The notes under the pieces are model-generated. The model did no database searches and was not told the origin of the DNA. It was given only the letters and a program-made list of their open reading frames with translations. A DNA stretch of 64,000 nucleotides from an uncultured Oscillospiraceae bacterium (GTDB taxonomy: Bacteria; Bacillota; Clostridia; Oscillospirales; Acutalibacteraceae): NCBI GenBank assembly GCA_900541565.1, contig UQKB01000006.1, positions 34,836 through 98,835 on the forward strand, written 5' to 3'. A program made the position numbers and the translations under genes. Shown in pieces: positions 1 through 8,132 of this stretch; the stretch's first letter is position 1; each line of letters starts with the position of its first letter.

Positions 1-279
1 GAGATCCTCTTCCTCGTCCGCCAGCTCAATCAGGGCGTGGGTGTCTTCATATGCAGCGGCAAGCTCCCGGTAGCTTTGTACTTTGTTTTTGAGCATGCTT
101 GTGCGCTGCAAAATTTTCTGGGAATTTTCCATGTCGTCCCAAAAGCCCGGTTCGGCGGCGCGATGCTCCAGCTGATCTATTTCAGATTCCATGGCCTTCA
201 GGCCAAGCGCGTCTGCAAGGTCTTCTATTTCCGGTAAAAGCCTTTCCAACTCCAGGCGCAACTCCTCAAACTGTATCAT
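1..279 (-). CDS. prfB: Peptide chain release factor 2, N-terminal part (runs off window)
   Basis: This is the first 93 codons of RF2, which terminates translation at UGA and UAA codons. The start is the ATG whose complement lies at 277-279, with AAAGGA 7 nt upstream. The N-terminal coiled region matches RF2: ESEIDQLEH, then EPGFWDD, then a YREL-type helix, as in Bacillus RF2. The reading frame stays open through the point (about codon 25) where most bacterial prfB genes carry an in-frame UGA and a programmed +1 frameshift, so this copy appears to lack that autoregulatory frameshift. It is transcribed away from the MATE gene, with its own promoter at 310-338. The catalytic GGQ domain lies outside the window. 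Family identification is confident; the missing frameshift is seen directly. Confidence 0.88.
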   Translation of the reverse strand, partial: MIQFEELRLELERLLPEIEDLADALGLKAMESEIDQLEHRAAEPGFWDDMENSQKILQRTSMLKNKVQSYRELAAAYEDTHALIELADEEEDL

Positions 280-309
280 CGTATCATCCTTTAATCGTTA
301 TTCTGCTTT

Positions 310-338
310 ATTATAGTGTATTTTTACGGAAAAGTAAA
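310..338 (-). promoter_or_regulatory. Sigma-A type promoter for prfB
   Basis: On the minus strand a -35 TTTACT (complement of 333-338) and a -10 TATAAT (complement of 310-315) are separated by exactly 17 nt. It lies about 30 nt upstream of the prfB start. It is back to back with the promoter at 361-389. Confidence 0.7.
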
Positions 339-360
339 GGTTTTCCACCGGTTGCATGGT

Positions 361-389
361 TTGACATTTTCTGTGGTCTGACTTATACT
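361..389 (+). promoter_or_regulatory. Sigma-A type promoter for the MATE gene
   Basis: TTGACA at 361-366 and TATACT at 384-389 have a 17-nt spacer. The expected transcription start near 396 leaves only about 13 nt before the ATG at 409, which favours the downstream ATG at 427 as the real start. Confidence 0.75.
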
Positions 390-426
390 GAAGTACAGAT
401 AAGTTTTCATGAAAAGAGCGAAAGCT

Positions 427-1785
427 ATGATTACCGATATGACAAAAGGCAGCCCGGCAAAGATGCTTTGGGCTTTTTCTCTGCCCATGTTGTGCAGCAG
501 CATTTTTCAGCAAATGTACAATATGGCGGACAGTATCATTGCGGGCCGGTTTATCGGGGAAGACGCATTGGCGGCAGTTGGTGTCTCTTACCCGGTTACC
601 ATGATTTTTATGGCGGTGGCTATGGGTTGCAGTATTGGCTGCAGTGTTGTTATTTCCCAGCTGTTCGGTGCAAAGCAATATACGCAGATGAAGCTGGCAG
701 TAAATACCTCGTTTATTTCATGTATCGTACTGAGTGTTTTGCTGACTGTGGCGGGTTTGCTGTTGTGTAATCCGCTCATGTCGCTTTTAAATACGCCAGA
801 CAATATTTTTGCAGACAGCGAAACCTACCTGCAGGTGTATATTTTAGGGTTGTTTTTTCTGTTTCTATATAATATCAGCACCGGCACGTTCACCGCGCTG
901 GGCGACTCAAAAACACCGCTTTATTTTTTGATCGCATCGTCTGTTGCCAATATTTTGTTGGATCTGCTTTTCGTGACCGTGTTCCATATGGGTGTGGCAG
1001 GCGTTGCTTGGGCAACGTTTTTAGCGCAGGGGGCGGCTTCGGTGCTTGCGTTTACCTTTCTGGTTTTCAAAATGCGCCAGGTTCCATCTTCAAATAAGGC
1101 GCGCCTGTTTTCATTGCTTATGCTGAAAAAGATTAGCATTGTTGCCATACCAAGCATTCTGCAGCAGAGCTTTATCTCTGTGGGTAACCTGTGTATACAG
1201 GGGCTGATCAACAGCTATGGCTCCGGTGTCGCTGCGGGCTATTCTGCAGCGATCAAGCTGAATACCTTTGCGCTTACATCATTTACAGCGCTTGGCAACG
1301 GACTTTCAAGCTTTACTGCGCAAAATATTGGGGCGGGACAGACGGTACGTGTAAAAAAAGGATTTCGTGCTGGTGTTGCAATGGTGCTGCTGGTTTGTAT
1401 CCCGTTTTTTGCCGCGTTTTTCTTTTTTGGCAAGAGCATGATCGGCCTGTTTCTGGACAGTGCGCAGGCACAAAGCACGGTAGCAGTGGACACAGGTGTG
1501 CAGTTTTTGCAGATTATTTCCCCTTTTTATTTTATTATTGTGATTAAGCTGATGGCCGACAGTGTTTTACGGGGAGCCGGTGCCATGGTGCCGTTTATGA
1601 TTACAACCTTTGCAGACCTTGTCCTTCGTGTGGTTTTAGCGTTTGCATTGTCGCCTGCATTTCAAACTACAGGTATATGGGCGTCCTGGCCGATCGGCTG
1701 GGTTGCCGCCTCTGCAATGTCGGTGGTATTTTATCTGGCTGGACTGTGGAGGCCGAAAAAACGGCAGAGAGAACAAGCATATTGA
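427..1785 (+). CDS. MATE family multidrug/sodium antiporter
   Basis: A polytopic inner-membrane transporter of the MATE (NorM/DinF-like) family. These export cationic drugs or metabolites using a sodium or proton gradient. The protein is about 452 residues, the usual MATE length, with about 12 hydrophobic segments. The family opening is present: a polar start with MTKGSPAKMLWAFSLPML, followed by QQMYNMADSIIAGRFIGEDALAAVG in the first 65 residues (quoted in parts: QQMYNMADSIIAGRF and GEDALAAVG). An in-frame ATG at 409 exists, but the promoter at 361-389 would leave almost no leader, so 427 is preferred; neither has a strong ribosome site. The next gene follows after 16 nt, so the two are probably cotranscribed. 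The substrate cannot be told from sequence. Confidence 0.85.
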   Translation: MITDMTKGSPAKMLWAFSLPMLCSSIFQQMYNMADSIIAGRFIGEDALAAVGVSYPVTMIFMAVAMGCSIGCSVVISQLFGAKQYTQMKLAVNTSFISCIVLSVLLTVAGLLLCNPLMSLLNTPDNIFADSETYLQVYILGLFFLFLYNISTGTFTALGDSKTPLYFLIASSVANILLDLLFVTVFHMGVAGVAWATFLAQGAASVLAFTFLVFKMRQVPSSNKARLFSLLMLKKISIVAIPSILQQSFISVGNLCIQGLINSYGSGVAAGYSAAIKLNTFALTSFTALGNGLSSFTAQNIGAGQTVRVKKGFRAGVAMVLLVCIPFFAAFFFFGKSMIGLFLDSAQAQSTVAVDTGVQFLQIISPFYFIIVIKLMADSVLRGAGAMVPFMITTFADLVLRVVLAFALSPAFQTTGIWASWPIGWVAASAMSVVFYLAGLWRPKKRQREQAY

Positions 1786-1801
1786 CAATGGGGGAAAAGC
1801 T

Positions 1802-2437
1802 GTGGCAAAAATCTATTATACCAAAGCAGGCTCTGCGCAGTATTACGTAAAGCATGCGCAGGCGTATCTTTCGGCGCAAAGGTATCAAAAATTTCAAAGG
1901 CTGCATTTTGAAGACGACAAGCTTCGCTGCCTTGCAGCCGGTATGCTGCTGCGGAAAATTTTTGGGGAAGAAAAGGTTGAAAATATCCGTTTTAATGCAT
2001 ACGGCAAGCCATATATTGAAAACGGGATGTTTTTCAGCCTTGCACATAGCGGGGAGTTTGTCGTGCTTGCTGTGGATGCGTCCCCTGTCGGGATAGATAT
2101 TGAGCTCCGGAAAAAAAGAGAATACATGGGGATTGCCGGTTTAAGCTTTCATCCAAAAGAGCTCGAGCAGCTGCAAAAAAGCGCTGACCAGGAAAAAATG
2201 TTTTACAGCCTGTGGGTTCTAAAGGAAAGCTTCGTCAAGCAAAAGGGTGTGGGTTTTCATATGCCCCTCAAAAGCTTTTATTTTGACCTTTCAAACGGGG
2301 TAATTCTACACACACAGCAACAGGAGAAGGAGCGGCTGTACTTTTACCTGATCGATGCGTTTTCGGGCTATATGGCGGCTTTATGTACCCGGTCGGCCTT
2401 TTATGATAAAACGATCGAATATATCCCGCTTTCATAA
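1802..2437 (+). CDS. 4'-phosphopantetheinyl transferase, Sfp-like
   Basis: A 211-residue cytoplasmic enzyme of the Sfp superfamily. These move the phosphopantetheine arm of CoA onto a serine of carrier proteins. The hallmark motifs are visible: GKPY, FFSLAHSGEFVVLAV, then VGIDIE (metal-binding Asp/Glu) and, further on, WVLKESFVKQKGVG, which is the family's WxxKE(A/S)xxK signature. The open frame extends upstream to 1643, but that part overlaps the MATE gene. The GTG at 1802 has GGGGGA about 6 nt before it and begins a typical Sfp N-terminus. It sits directly behind the MATE gene. No NRPS or PKS gene is in view, so the target could be an acyl carrier protein or a distant cluster. Confidence 0.85.
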   Translation: MAKIYYTKAGSAQYYVKHAQAYLSAQRYQKFQRLHFEDDKLRCLAAGMLLRKIFGEEKVENIRFNAYGKPYIENGMFFSLAHSGEFVVLAVDASPVGIDIELRKKREYMGIAGLSFHPKELEQLQKSADQEKMFYSLWVLKESFVKQKGVGFHMPLKSFYFDLSNGVILHTQQQEKERLYFYLIDAFSGYMAALCTRSAFYDKTIEYIPLS

Positions 2438-2629
2438 GACAGAAACCGGTAAATTTAGTAGAAAAAATTCAGGGCCTTACGTTTTCATTTATATTTGCCT
2501 ATTTGCTACATTCCTTTTTTTAAGTATGTTCCTCAATGACCAAAATTATCTATATTTTGTATATGTAAATTAGAAAACCCTACAATTTTACAAGATTTTG
2601 TGTTTTGTATAGAAAAAGCAAACGATCTG

Positions 2630-2638
2630 TGTTACAAT
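2630..2638 (+). promoter_or_regulatory. Extended -10 promoter element upstream of the ZTP riboswitch
   Basis: TGT followed by TACAAT (2633-2638) makes an extended -10 box without a convincing -35. It is well placed to start the leader RNA that contains the riboswitch at 2731-2806. Confidence 0.45.
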
Positions 2639-2730
2639 AAAACTACAATTTATGGGTTTGGCCGCGCAAAAGCTATGCTTTGTTGCAATTGCAACTGCAT
2701 AAATCCTGCGGGCACGTTAAACTGAATAGG

Positions 2731-2806
2731 GACTTTATATGCCTGACGGGTAATTGTGGAGCACCACAGTGGCGTATAAAGCCGTGTAAGCCGACCGTCT
2801 GGGCAG
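2731..2806 (+). ncRNA. ZTP/ZMP riboswitch (pfl motif) in the pflB leader
   Basis: The segment fits the known pfl-motif (ZTP riboswitch) RNA. TTTATATG (2734-2741) pairs with CGTATAAA (2773-2780) as P1. CCTGACGGG follows, then a small GTGG/CCAC hairpin. The highly conserved 3' block GCCGACCGTCTGGGCA (2790-2805) forms P3 and the pseudoknot. The same blocks occur in the Fusobacterium and Clostridium examples I recall. The 3' strand of P3 (GGGC, 2801-2804) is also the start of the terminator at 2801-2840, so ligand binding should block termination. ZTP/ZMP accumulates when 10-formyl-tetrahydrofolate is short. PflB makes formate, the one-carbon source, so an ON switch makes physiological sense. The fold is assigned by eye. 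Confidence 0.88.
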
Positions 2807-2840
2807 TCCTGTTTTGTTGGGATTGCCCTTTTCTTTTTTT
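2801..2840 (+). terminator. Riboswitch-controlled intrinsic terminator
   Basis: GGGCAGTCCT (2801-2810) pairs with GGGATTGCCC (2819-2828) with G-U wobbles, followed by a T-rich tail to 2840. It overlaps the last four bases of the riboswitch P3 stem, so aptamer and terminator are mutually exclusive. Confidence 0.85.
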
Positions 2841-2926
2841 AAATGTGAAAGGGGAAAAATAAAAAAGAAGTGCCCGGACAGTCTTACTAAAAAATACGAC
2901 AGCTTTTTTAAAGGAGGAATCGCTAT

Positions 2927-5155
2927 ATGTATGCACAATGGAAAGGCTTTCAGCAGGGAAACTGGGTAAAAGAGATTGACGTGCGTGATTTTATCCAGAA
3001 AAACTATACACCGTATGAAGGCGGGGCAGATTTTCTGTGCGGCCCTACACAGCGCACAGAGCAGCTGTACCAAAATCTCAAGGGCCTTTTTGAAGCGGAA
3101 CGCGCCCGCGGCGGCGTGCTGGATATCGACACCACAACCGTGTCTTCCCTGACGCATTATGCGCCCGGCTATCTCGATAAAGAAAAAGAATTGATTGTAG
3201 GGCTGCAGACAGATATGCCTTTAAAGCGTGGCGTAAATCCCTTTGGAGGAATCCGCATGGCAAGGCAGGCGTGTGAAAATTACGGCTACAAGCTGTCGGA
3301 TGAAATAGAAAAAGAATTTGCGTTCAGAACCACGCATAACGACGGCGTTTTCAGGGTCTATACGGATGAAATGCGCCTTGCCAGGAAAATTGGTGTAATT
3401 ACCGGGCTGCCGGACGCATATGGCAGAGGAAGGATTATTGGAGACTACCGCAGGGTAGCACTTTATGGCGTTGATCTGCTGATTGAAGGCAAAAAGCGCG
3501 ATAAAGAATGCATCGGAGCAGGGCTTATGAATGCGGAAAGCATCCAGCTTAGCGAAGAGCTTTTCCGCCAGATTTCCTTTCTGGAAAAATTGAAAACCAT
3601 GGCGCAGATGTATGGATTTGATATCAGTGCCCCGGCTAAAAATGCAAAGGAAGCCGTGCAGTGGACCTATTTTGCGTATCTTGCGTCTATCAAAGAGCAA
3701 AACGGCGCGGCCATGTCTTTGGGCAGGGTCAGCACGTTCCTTGATATTTATCTGGAAAGAGATCTGCACGCGGGCCTCTTAACAGAAGAAACAGCACAGG
3801 AGCTGATAGATGATTTTGTGATGAAGCTGCGCATGGCGCGTCATCTTCGTACGCCCGAATACAACGAGCTGTTTGGCGGCGACCCAATGTGGATTACAGA
3901 GAGCTTGGGCGGTATGGGCTGCGACAACAGAACGCTTGTGACCAAAAGCACGTACCGTTTTCTAAATACGCTTTATACAATGGGTTCCTCGCCGGAACCG
4001 AATCTTACCGTGCTGTGGTCAAAGGAACTGCCAAAGCCCTTTAAAAAGTACTGTGCAAAGGTGTCTGCCGACACAGATTCCATCCAGTATGAAAACGACG
4101 ACCTCATGCGCCCGATCTATGGTGACGATTATGGCATTGCATGCTGTGTTTCCGCTATGCAGATCGGCAAGCAGATGCAGTTCTTTGGAGCGCGGTGCAA
4201 CCTGCCAAAGCTTTTGGGGCTTGCCTTAAACGGCGGATACGACACCTTAAGCGGACTGCGGATCGGCCCGCAGGAAAAGCCCTACGAAAAGGATATTTTA
4301 GAGTATGACGAGGTTGTTGCGCGTTTTGACCGCTACAGAAAATGGCTGTGCGCGCTGTATGTAAATACGATGAACGTCATACACTATATGCATGATAAGT
4401 ATGCTTATGAAAAAATACAAATGGCGCTGCACGACACAGACGTGCACCGCTTTATGGCTTTTGGTGTAGCGGGGCTTTCTGTTTTGGCAGATTCATTAAG
4501 CGCTATCAAATACGCAAAAATAGAAACAGTGCGCGACGAACAGGGCTTTATCACAGACTTTATTTGTGAAGGCACGTTTCCCAAATTTGGAAACGATGAT
4601 GACCGTGTCGACCAGATTGCCGTTGAGCAGCTCCGGAAAATGTACACAGAACTGAAAAAAACGCCGGCCTATCGCGGGGCCGAGCATACGCTTTCCGTAC
4701 TTACCATCACTTCCAATGTCGTATACGGAAAGAAAACTGCCTCCACGCCGGACGGAAGGAAAAAAGGGCAGCCGTTTGCCCCGGGGGCCAATCCTATGCA
4801 CAACCGGGAAGAAAACGGCGCGCTTGCATCGCTCAACTCCGTGGCAAAATTGCCATACGACTGCTGCCGCGACGGTATTTCCAATACCTTCTCTATTACG
4901 CCGTCTACGCTTGGTAAAACACAGCAGGAGCGCGTAAATAACCTTGTCAATATACTTGACGGTTATTTTTCAAACGGCGCGCACCATATCAATGTCAATA
5001 TTCTGGACAGGGAAAAGCTGGTTGCCGCATACGAAGACCCGCAAATGTACCCCAATTTGACAATCCGTGTTTCCGGCTATGCAGTGAATTTTCACAAGCT
5101 GTCCAAGGAGCAGCAGCGCGAGGTAATTAGCAGAACATTCCATACATCGGTTTAA
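2927..5155 (+). CDS. pflB: Formate acetyltransferase (pyruvate formate-lyase)
   Basis: A glycyl-radical enzyme that splits pyruvate with CoA into acetyl-CoA and formate in the anaerobic cytoplasm. The protein is 742 residues, normal for PflB. The catalytic cysteine pair is in IACCVSAM (Cys406-Cys407). The radical glycine is Gly717 in RVSGYAVNF, 25 residues from the C-terminus as in the family. AAGGAGG 8 nt upstream supports the ATG at 2927. The gene lies behind a ZTP riboswitch and terminator and is followed after 16 nt by its activase, forming a pflB-pflA operon. The product acetyl-CoA feeds AdhE (42831-45461). True PflB is favoured over other glycyl-radical lyases by the Cys-Cys pair and the activase type. 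Confidence 0.97.
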   Translation: MYAQWKGFQQGNWVKEIDVRDFIQKNYTPYEGGADFLCGPTQRTEQLYQNLKGLFEAERARGGVLDIDTTTVSSLTHYAPGYLDKEKELIVGLQTDMPLKRGVNPFGGIRMARQACENYGYKLSDEIEKEFAFRTTHNDGVFRVYTDEMRLARKIGVITGLPDAYGRGRIIGDYRRVALYGVDLLIEGKKRDKECIGAGLMNAESIQLSEELFRQISFLEKLKTMAQMYGFDISAPAKNAKEAVQWTYFAYLASIKEQNGAAMSLGRVSTFLDIYLERDLHAGLLTEETAQELIDDFVMKLRMARHLRTPEYNELFGGDPMWITESLGGMGCDNRTLVTKSTYRFLNTLYTMGSSPEPNLTVLWSKELPKPFKKYCAKVSADTDSIQYENDDLMRPIYGDDYGIACCVSAMQIGKQMQFFGARCNLPKLLGLALNGGYDTLSGLRIGPQEKPYEKDILEYDEVVARFDRYRKWLCALYVNTMNVIHYMHDKYAYEKIQMALHDTDVHRFMAFGVAGLSVLADSLSAIKYAKIETVRDEQGFITDFICEGTFPKFGNDDDRVDQIAVEQLRKMYTELKKTPAYRGAEHTLSVLTITSNVVYGKKTASTPDGRKKGQPFAPGANPMHNREENGALASLNSVAKLPYDCCRDGISNTFSITPSTLGKTQQERVNNLVNILDGYFSNGAHHINVNILDREKLVAAYEDPQMYPNLTIRVSGYAVNFHKLSKEQQREVISRTFHTSV

Positions 5156-5171
5156 AACAAGGGGAATGCTT

Positions 5172-5870
5172 ATGACCGGATTTATCCATTCGATACAAAC
5201 GCTCGGTACGCTTGACGGACCGGGCGTGCGTTGTGTTGTTTTTCTGCAGGGCTGTCCGTTGCGCTGTCAGTATTGCCATAATCCCGACACATGGAAAATA
5301 AAAACGGGAACGCGTTTGTCTGTAAAAGAGCTTTTAAAGCGTGTGCTGCGTTGCAAGCCTTATTTTGGCTGCGACGGAGGGGTTACCGTTTCGGGCGGAG
5401 AGCCGCTTTTACAGGCGGGCTTTGTAACGGAATTTTTTAAAGCCTGCAAAGAAAACGGCATCCATACTGCACTTGACACATCCGGCTGTATATGGGACGA
5501 ACGTATAAACGACCTGCTTTCCGTTTGCGATTTGTGCCTGTTGGATATCAAAGCACTGTCAGAATCGGCTTACCAGAAGCTGTGCGGAGGAAGCTTTGCA
5601 CAGACAATGGCCTTTTTAAAAAAGCTGCAGAAGAAAAACATTCCTGTCTGGATACGCCATGTGGTTGTTCCCGGCTATAATGATACAGAACAGGATATCA
5701 TGAAGCTGAAAGCGGCAATTGCAGACTATACCTGTATAAAAAAAGTGGAGCTTTTGCCGTTTCAAAATTTATGCATAGAAAAGTATAACGCGCTTGGAAT
5801 TTCCTTTCCTTTTGCAGATACACCGCAGCTGGAACAAAACGTCCTGCAAAAATTGCAGGCCCTGCTTTGA
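5172..5870 (+). CDS. pflA: Pyruvate formate-lyase activating enzyme (radical SAM)
   Basis: This radical SAM enzyme uses S-adenosylmethionine and a [4Fe-4S] cluster to place the glycyl radical on PflB. It has 232 residues. The cluster-binding CxxxCxxC is Cys28, Cys32 and Cys35 in GCPLRCQYC, preceded by the activase signature TLDGPGVRCVVFLQGC. The GGEP motif is seen as VSGGEPLLQ. An ATG at 5166 is in frame but almost touches the AAGGGG ribosome site; the ATG at 5172 has 7-nt spacing and is preferred. No terminator separates it from pflB. No clear terminator is seen after the stop. Confidence 0.95.
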   Translation: MTGFIHSIQTLGTLDGPGVRCVVFLQGCPLRCQYCHNPDTWKIKTGTRLSVKELLKRVLRCKPYFGCDGGVTVSGGEPLLQAGFVTEFFKACKENGIHTALDTSGCIWDERINDLLSVCDLCLLDIKALSESAYQKLCGGSFAQTMAFLKKLQKKNIPVWIRHVVVPGYNDTEQDIMKLKAAIADYTCIKKVELLPFQNLCIEKYNALGISFPFADTPQLEQNVLQKLQALL

Positions 5871-5898
5871 CCGCTTTTGGGGATGAACGATCTTAATA

Positions 5899-5927
5899 TT
5901 GCAGTTTTGCCGTAAATTTGTTATAAT
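5899..5927 (+). promoter_or_regulatory. Sigma-A type promoter for the RING-like membrane protein
   Basis: TTGCAG at 5899-5904 and TATAAT at 5922-5927 with a 17-nt spacer, about 47 nt upstream of the ATG at 5974. It probably also drives galU. Confidence 0.7.
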
Positions 5928-5973
5928 ATTCTGGATAATGAACAAACTCCCTGTATGGAAAGGGGATTGCGTA

Positions 5974-6966
5974 ATGGATTATACTGGTTATACCTGCCCT
6001 GTCTGTCATGAAAAATTTAAAAATGGCGAAGACATTGTGGTTTGCCCCGACTGCGGTACACCGCACCATCGGGTCTGCTATGAACAAAACGGCAGCTGTG
6101 CAAACGCTGCCAAACATGGTAAGGACTACACCTGGGGTGAACCGAAAACGTCCAGCGCACAAGAGGAAGACACACAAATGGTTGCGTGCGCGCGGTGTGG
6201 TTCTAAAAATAATAAGCAGGCGCTTTTTTGCAGCCGTTGCGGTATGCCTTTAACAGAGCAGAGCAAACAACACCCCGGGCAGCAGCCCCAAGGTGTTCCG
6301 TTTGGACCGGGAATACCGGGCATGCAAAATATGTTTGACCCCATGGCGGGCGTCAATCCGGAAGAAGAATTTGCAGACAATGTAAAGGCCGGGGATCTTG
6401 CGGCATATATAAAGGTCAACACGCCCTATTATATGTCTGTGTTTCAAAAAATTAAAATGTTTGGTTCCGGGCGCTTTAACCTTTCGGCTTTTTTCTTTTC
6501 AGGCGGTTGGCTGCTGTACCGTAAGCAATATGTAGCCGGTGCGATTGTCACAGCTATTTTTGCGCTTACAACGATTTTTTCCTCCCTGTACTTCAACCAT
6601 TTTGCGCAAATTTATGAAAGCCTTGCGCAGGCGGTCAACAGCACGTCGCCTTTTGCAATTGTGCAAGCTTCGTTTAGCCTGCCTGCGGACCAGTTGTTTA
6701 TGTTTTTGCTGTCGCCGGTTTTGAACCTGCTGCGGTTTATCCTTATGATTGTTTGCGGCATTGTTGGAAACAAACTGTATTATAAGCATTGTATCAAAAA
6801 GGTAAGGGAAGAAAAAAGCGCCTCCAGATCAGGCGCTTCTGTGGCACAGGCACTGCAGCAAAAGGGCGGTGTAAACACGGTGCTTGCCATGGTGTTGCTT
6901 TTTTCCTATATCATTATGAATATGCTCATTGTTTATCTGTCTGCGGGGATGGTGTACCCCGTCTGA
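5974..6966 (+). CDS. RING-finger/zinc-ribbon multi-pass membrane protein
   Basis: A 330-residue protein of unknown function. Residues 1-45 hold a prokaryotic RING-type metal site: CPVC, CPDC, then H-H and C spaced as in PHHRVCYEQNGSC. A second zinc ribbon (CARCGSKNN...CSRCGMPL) lies near residues 71-93. A Pro/Gly/Gln-rich linker leads to a C-terminal half with about four hydrophobic segments, resembling DUF2628-type membrane domains. The start at 5974 has AAGGGGA 7 nt upstream; the longer open frame from 5899 runs through the promoter and is not used. galU follows 28 nt later without a terminator, so the two may be cotranscribed. Family recognition is good for the metal site; the role is unknown. 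Confidence 0.75.
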   Translation: MDYTGYTCPVCHEKFKNGEDIVVCPDCGTPHHRVCYEQNGSCANAAKHGKDYTWGEPKTSSAQEEDTQMVACARCGSKNNKQALFCSRCGMPLTEQSKQHPGQQPQGVPFGPGIPGMQNMFDPMAGVNPEEEFADNVKAGDLAAYIKVNTPYYMSVFQKIKMFGSGRFNLSAFFFSGGWLLYRKQYVAGAIVTAIFALTTIFSSLYFNHFAQIYESLAQAVNSTSPFAIVQASFSLPADQLFMFLLSPVLNLLRFILMIVCGIVGNKLYYKHCIKKVREEKSASRSGASVAQALQQKGGVNTVLAMVLLFSYIIMNMLIVYLSAGMVYPV

Positions 6967-6994
6967 ACGAATAAGATTTGAGGAGAGAGAGCTT

Positions 6995-7864
6995 ATGAAA
7001 ATCACAAAGGCCGTCATCCCTGCGGCGGGTCTTGGCACAAGGGTGTTGCCTGCAACAAAGTCCATGCCTAAAGAAATGTTCCCCATCGTGGACAAGCCTG
7101 CCATCCAATATATTGTGGAAGAAGCGGTTCGTTCCGGTATAACAGATATTTTAATTATTACCAACCGGGGCAAAGGTCTGATTGAAGACCATTTTGACAG
7201 AGTTCCGGAGCTGGAAGCCAATTTACAGAAATCGGGGAAAACAGCCGTTTTAGAAGAAATTACAGACATCACGCATCTGGCAAACATTTTTTTTGTCCGT
7301 CAGCGCGAAACAAAGGGTTTGGGGCATGCGATCAGCCGTGCGCGCTCGTTTGTGGCAGGGGAGCCGTTTGCCGTCTTGTACGGGGACGACGTTATCATCG
7401 GCGAAGAGCCGGCGTGCGGTCAGCTGATGCGTGCGTATGAAGAATACGGGCTGGGCGTGCTTGGCGTAAAGCAGGTGGCGAAGGAAGATATCCACAAGTA
7501 CAGCTCTTTGCAGTTGGAGCATCTGCGTGGAAACACCTTTAAATGTACAGATATGATTGAAAAGCCGGATCCGCAGCATGTGATGTCGCTGTATTCCATA
7601 CTGGGCAGATGTATACTCCCGCCGGAAATTTTTGATATTCTTGACAATACGCCGCCGGGGGTCGGCGGCGAAATCCAGCTTACCGACGCCATGCGCACAT
7701 TGGCGGTTACAAAGGGGATGACAGCCGTTGACTTTATCGGCAAGCGCTATGATATGGGGAATAAGCTGGGCATTTTACAAGCTTCTGTAGAAATTGCCCT
7801 GCAGCATCCAGAGGTAAAAGACGGGTTTAAAGCGTATTTAAAGGAAATTGCAAAGACGCTGTAG
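6995..7864 (+). CDS. galU: UTP-glucose-1-phosphate uridylyltransferase
   Basis: Makes UDP-glucose from UTP and glucose-1-phosphate, the sugar donor for glycolipids, cell-wall polymers and galactose metabolism. The protein is 289 residues, the usual GalU size. The nucleotide-binding opening is textbook: IPAAGLGTRVLPATKSMPKE, followed by FPIVDKPAIQYIVEEA. It also has GLGHA and the GGEIQLTDA stretch late in the protein. The ATG at 6995 is preceded by GAGGAGAGA; the upstream extension overlaps the previous gene and is rejected. It lies 28 nt after the RING-like membrane protein. Confidence 0.95.
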   Translation: MKITKAVIPAAGLGTRVLPATKSMPKEMFPIVDKPAIQYIVEEAVRSGITDILIITNRGKGLIEDHFDRVPELEANLQKSGKTAVLEEITDITHLANIFFVRQRETKGLGHAISRARSFVAGEPFAVLYGDDVIIGEEPACGQLMRAYEEYGLGVLGVKQVAKEDIHKYSSLQLEHLRGNTFKCTDMIEKPDPQHVMSLYSILGRCILPPEIFDILDNTPPGVGGEIQLTDAMRTLAVTKGMTAVDFIGKRYDMGNKLGILQASVEIALQHPEVKDGFKAYLKEIAKTL

Positions 7865-8132
7865 CTGTAAAACATGCAGAAAAAGAGAGAGCAATACGTC
7901 CCAAAAGGATACCTGCCAAAGGTATTTCACAAACCGGCATACGGCCGGCTGTCAGACGCGCAATGGAGCAATCTTCCAAAGAGCTGGTTGCAGCTTTTAT
8001 AAGCGTGGGATACGCCCTTTTAGACAAAGAGCTCTGCTTGCGTGGGCGAAATCCACAATAAAACCGCAGGAATAAAGTCCACCGGGTGGAATTCGCTTTG
8101 GTGATGGAAGCATATACCGGGGGTTGGTGTTC
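7865..8132 (+). other. Gap between galU and the C39-like lipoprotein, with an unresolved open stretch
   Basis: Two overlapping frames look weakly coding. One starts at the ATG at 7874 and would give 42 residues, with no ribosome site. Another frame is open from inside the galU end to about 8062 and includes the stretch RPAVRRAMEQSSKELVAAF, but it has no good start codon. Neither is recognised. A small dyad TCCAC-CGG-GTGGA sits near 8080-8092. No terminator is obvious. It may be a decayed small gene. Confidence 0.3.

Noticed and set aside
1643..1801. Longer N-terminus for the phosphopantetheinyl transferase
   Set aside because: It overlaps the MATE gene in another frame and lacks family sequence; GTG 1802 has GGGGGA at good spacing.
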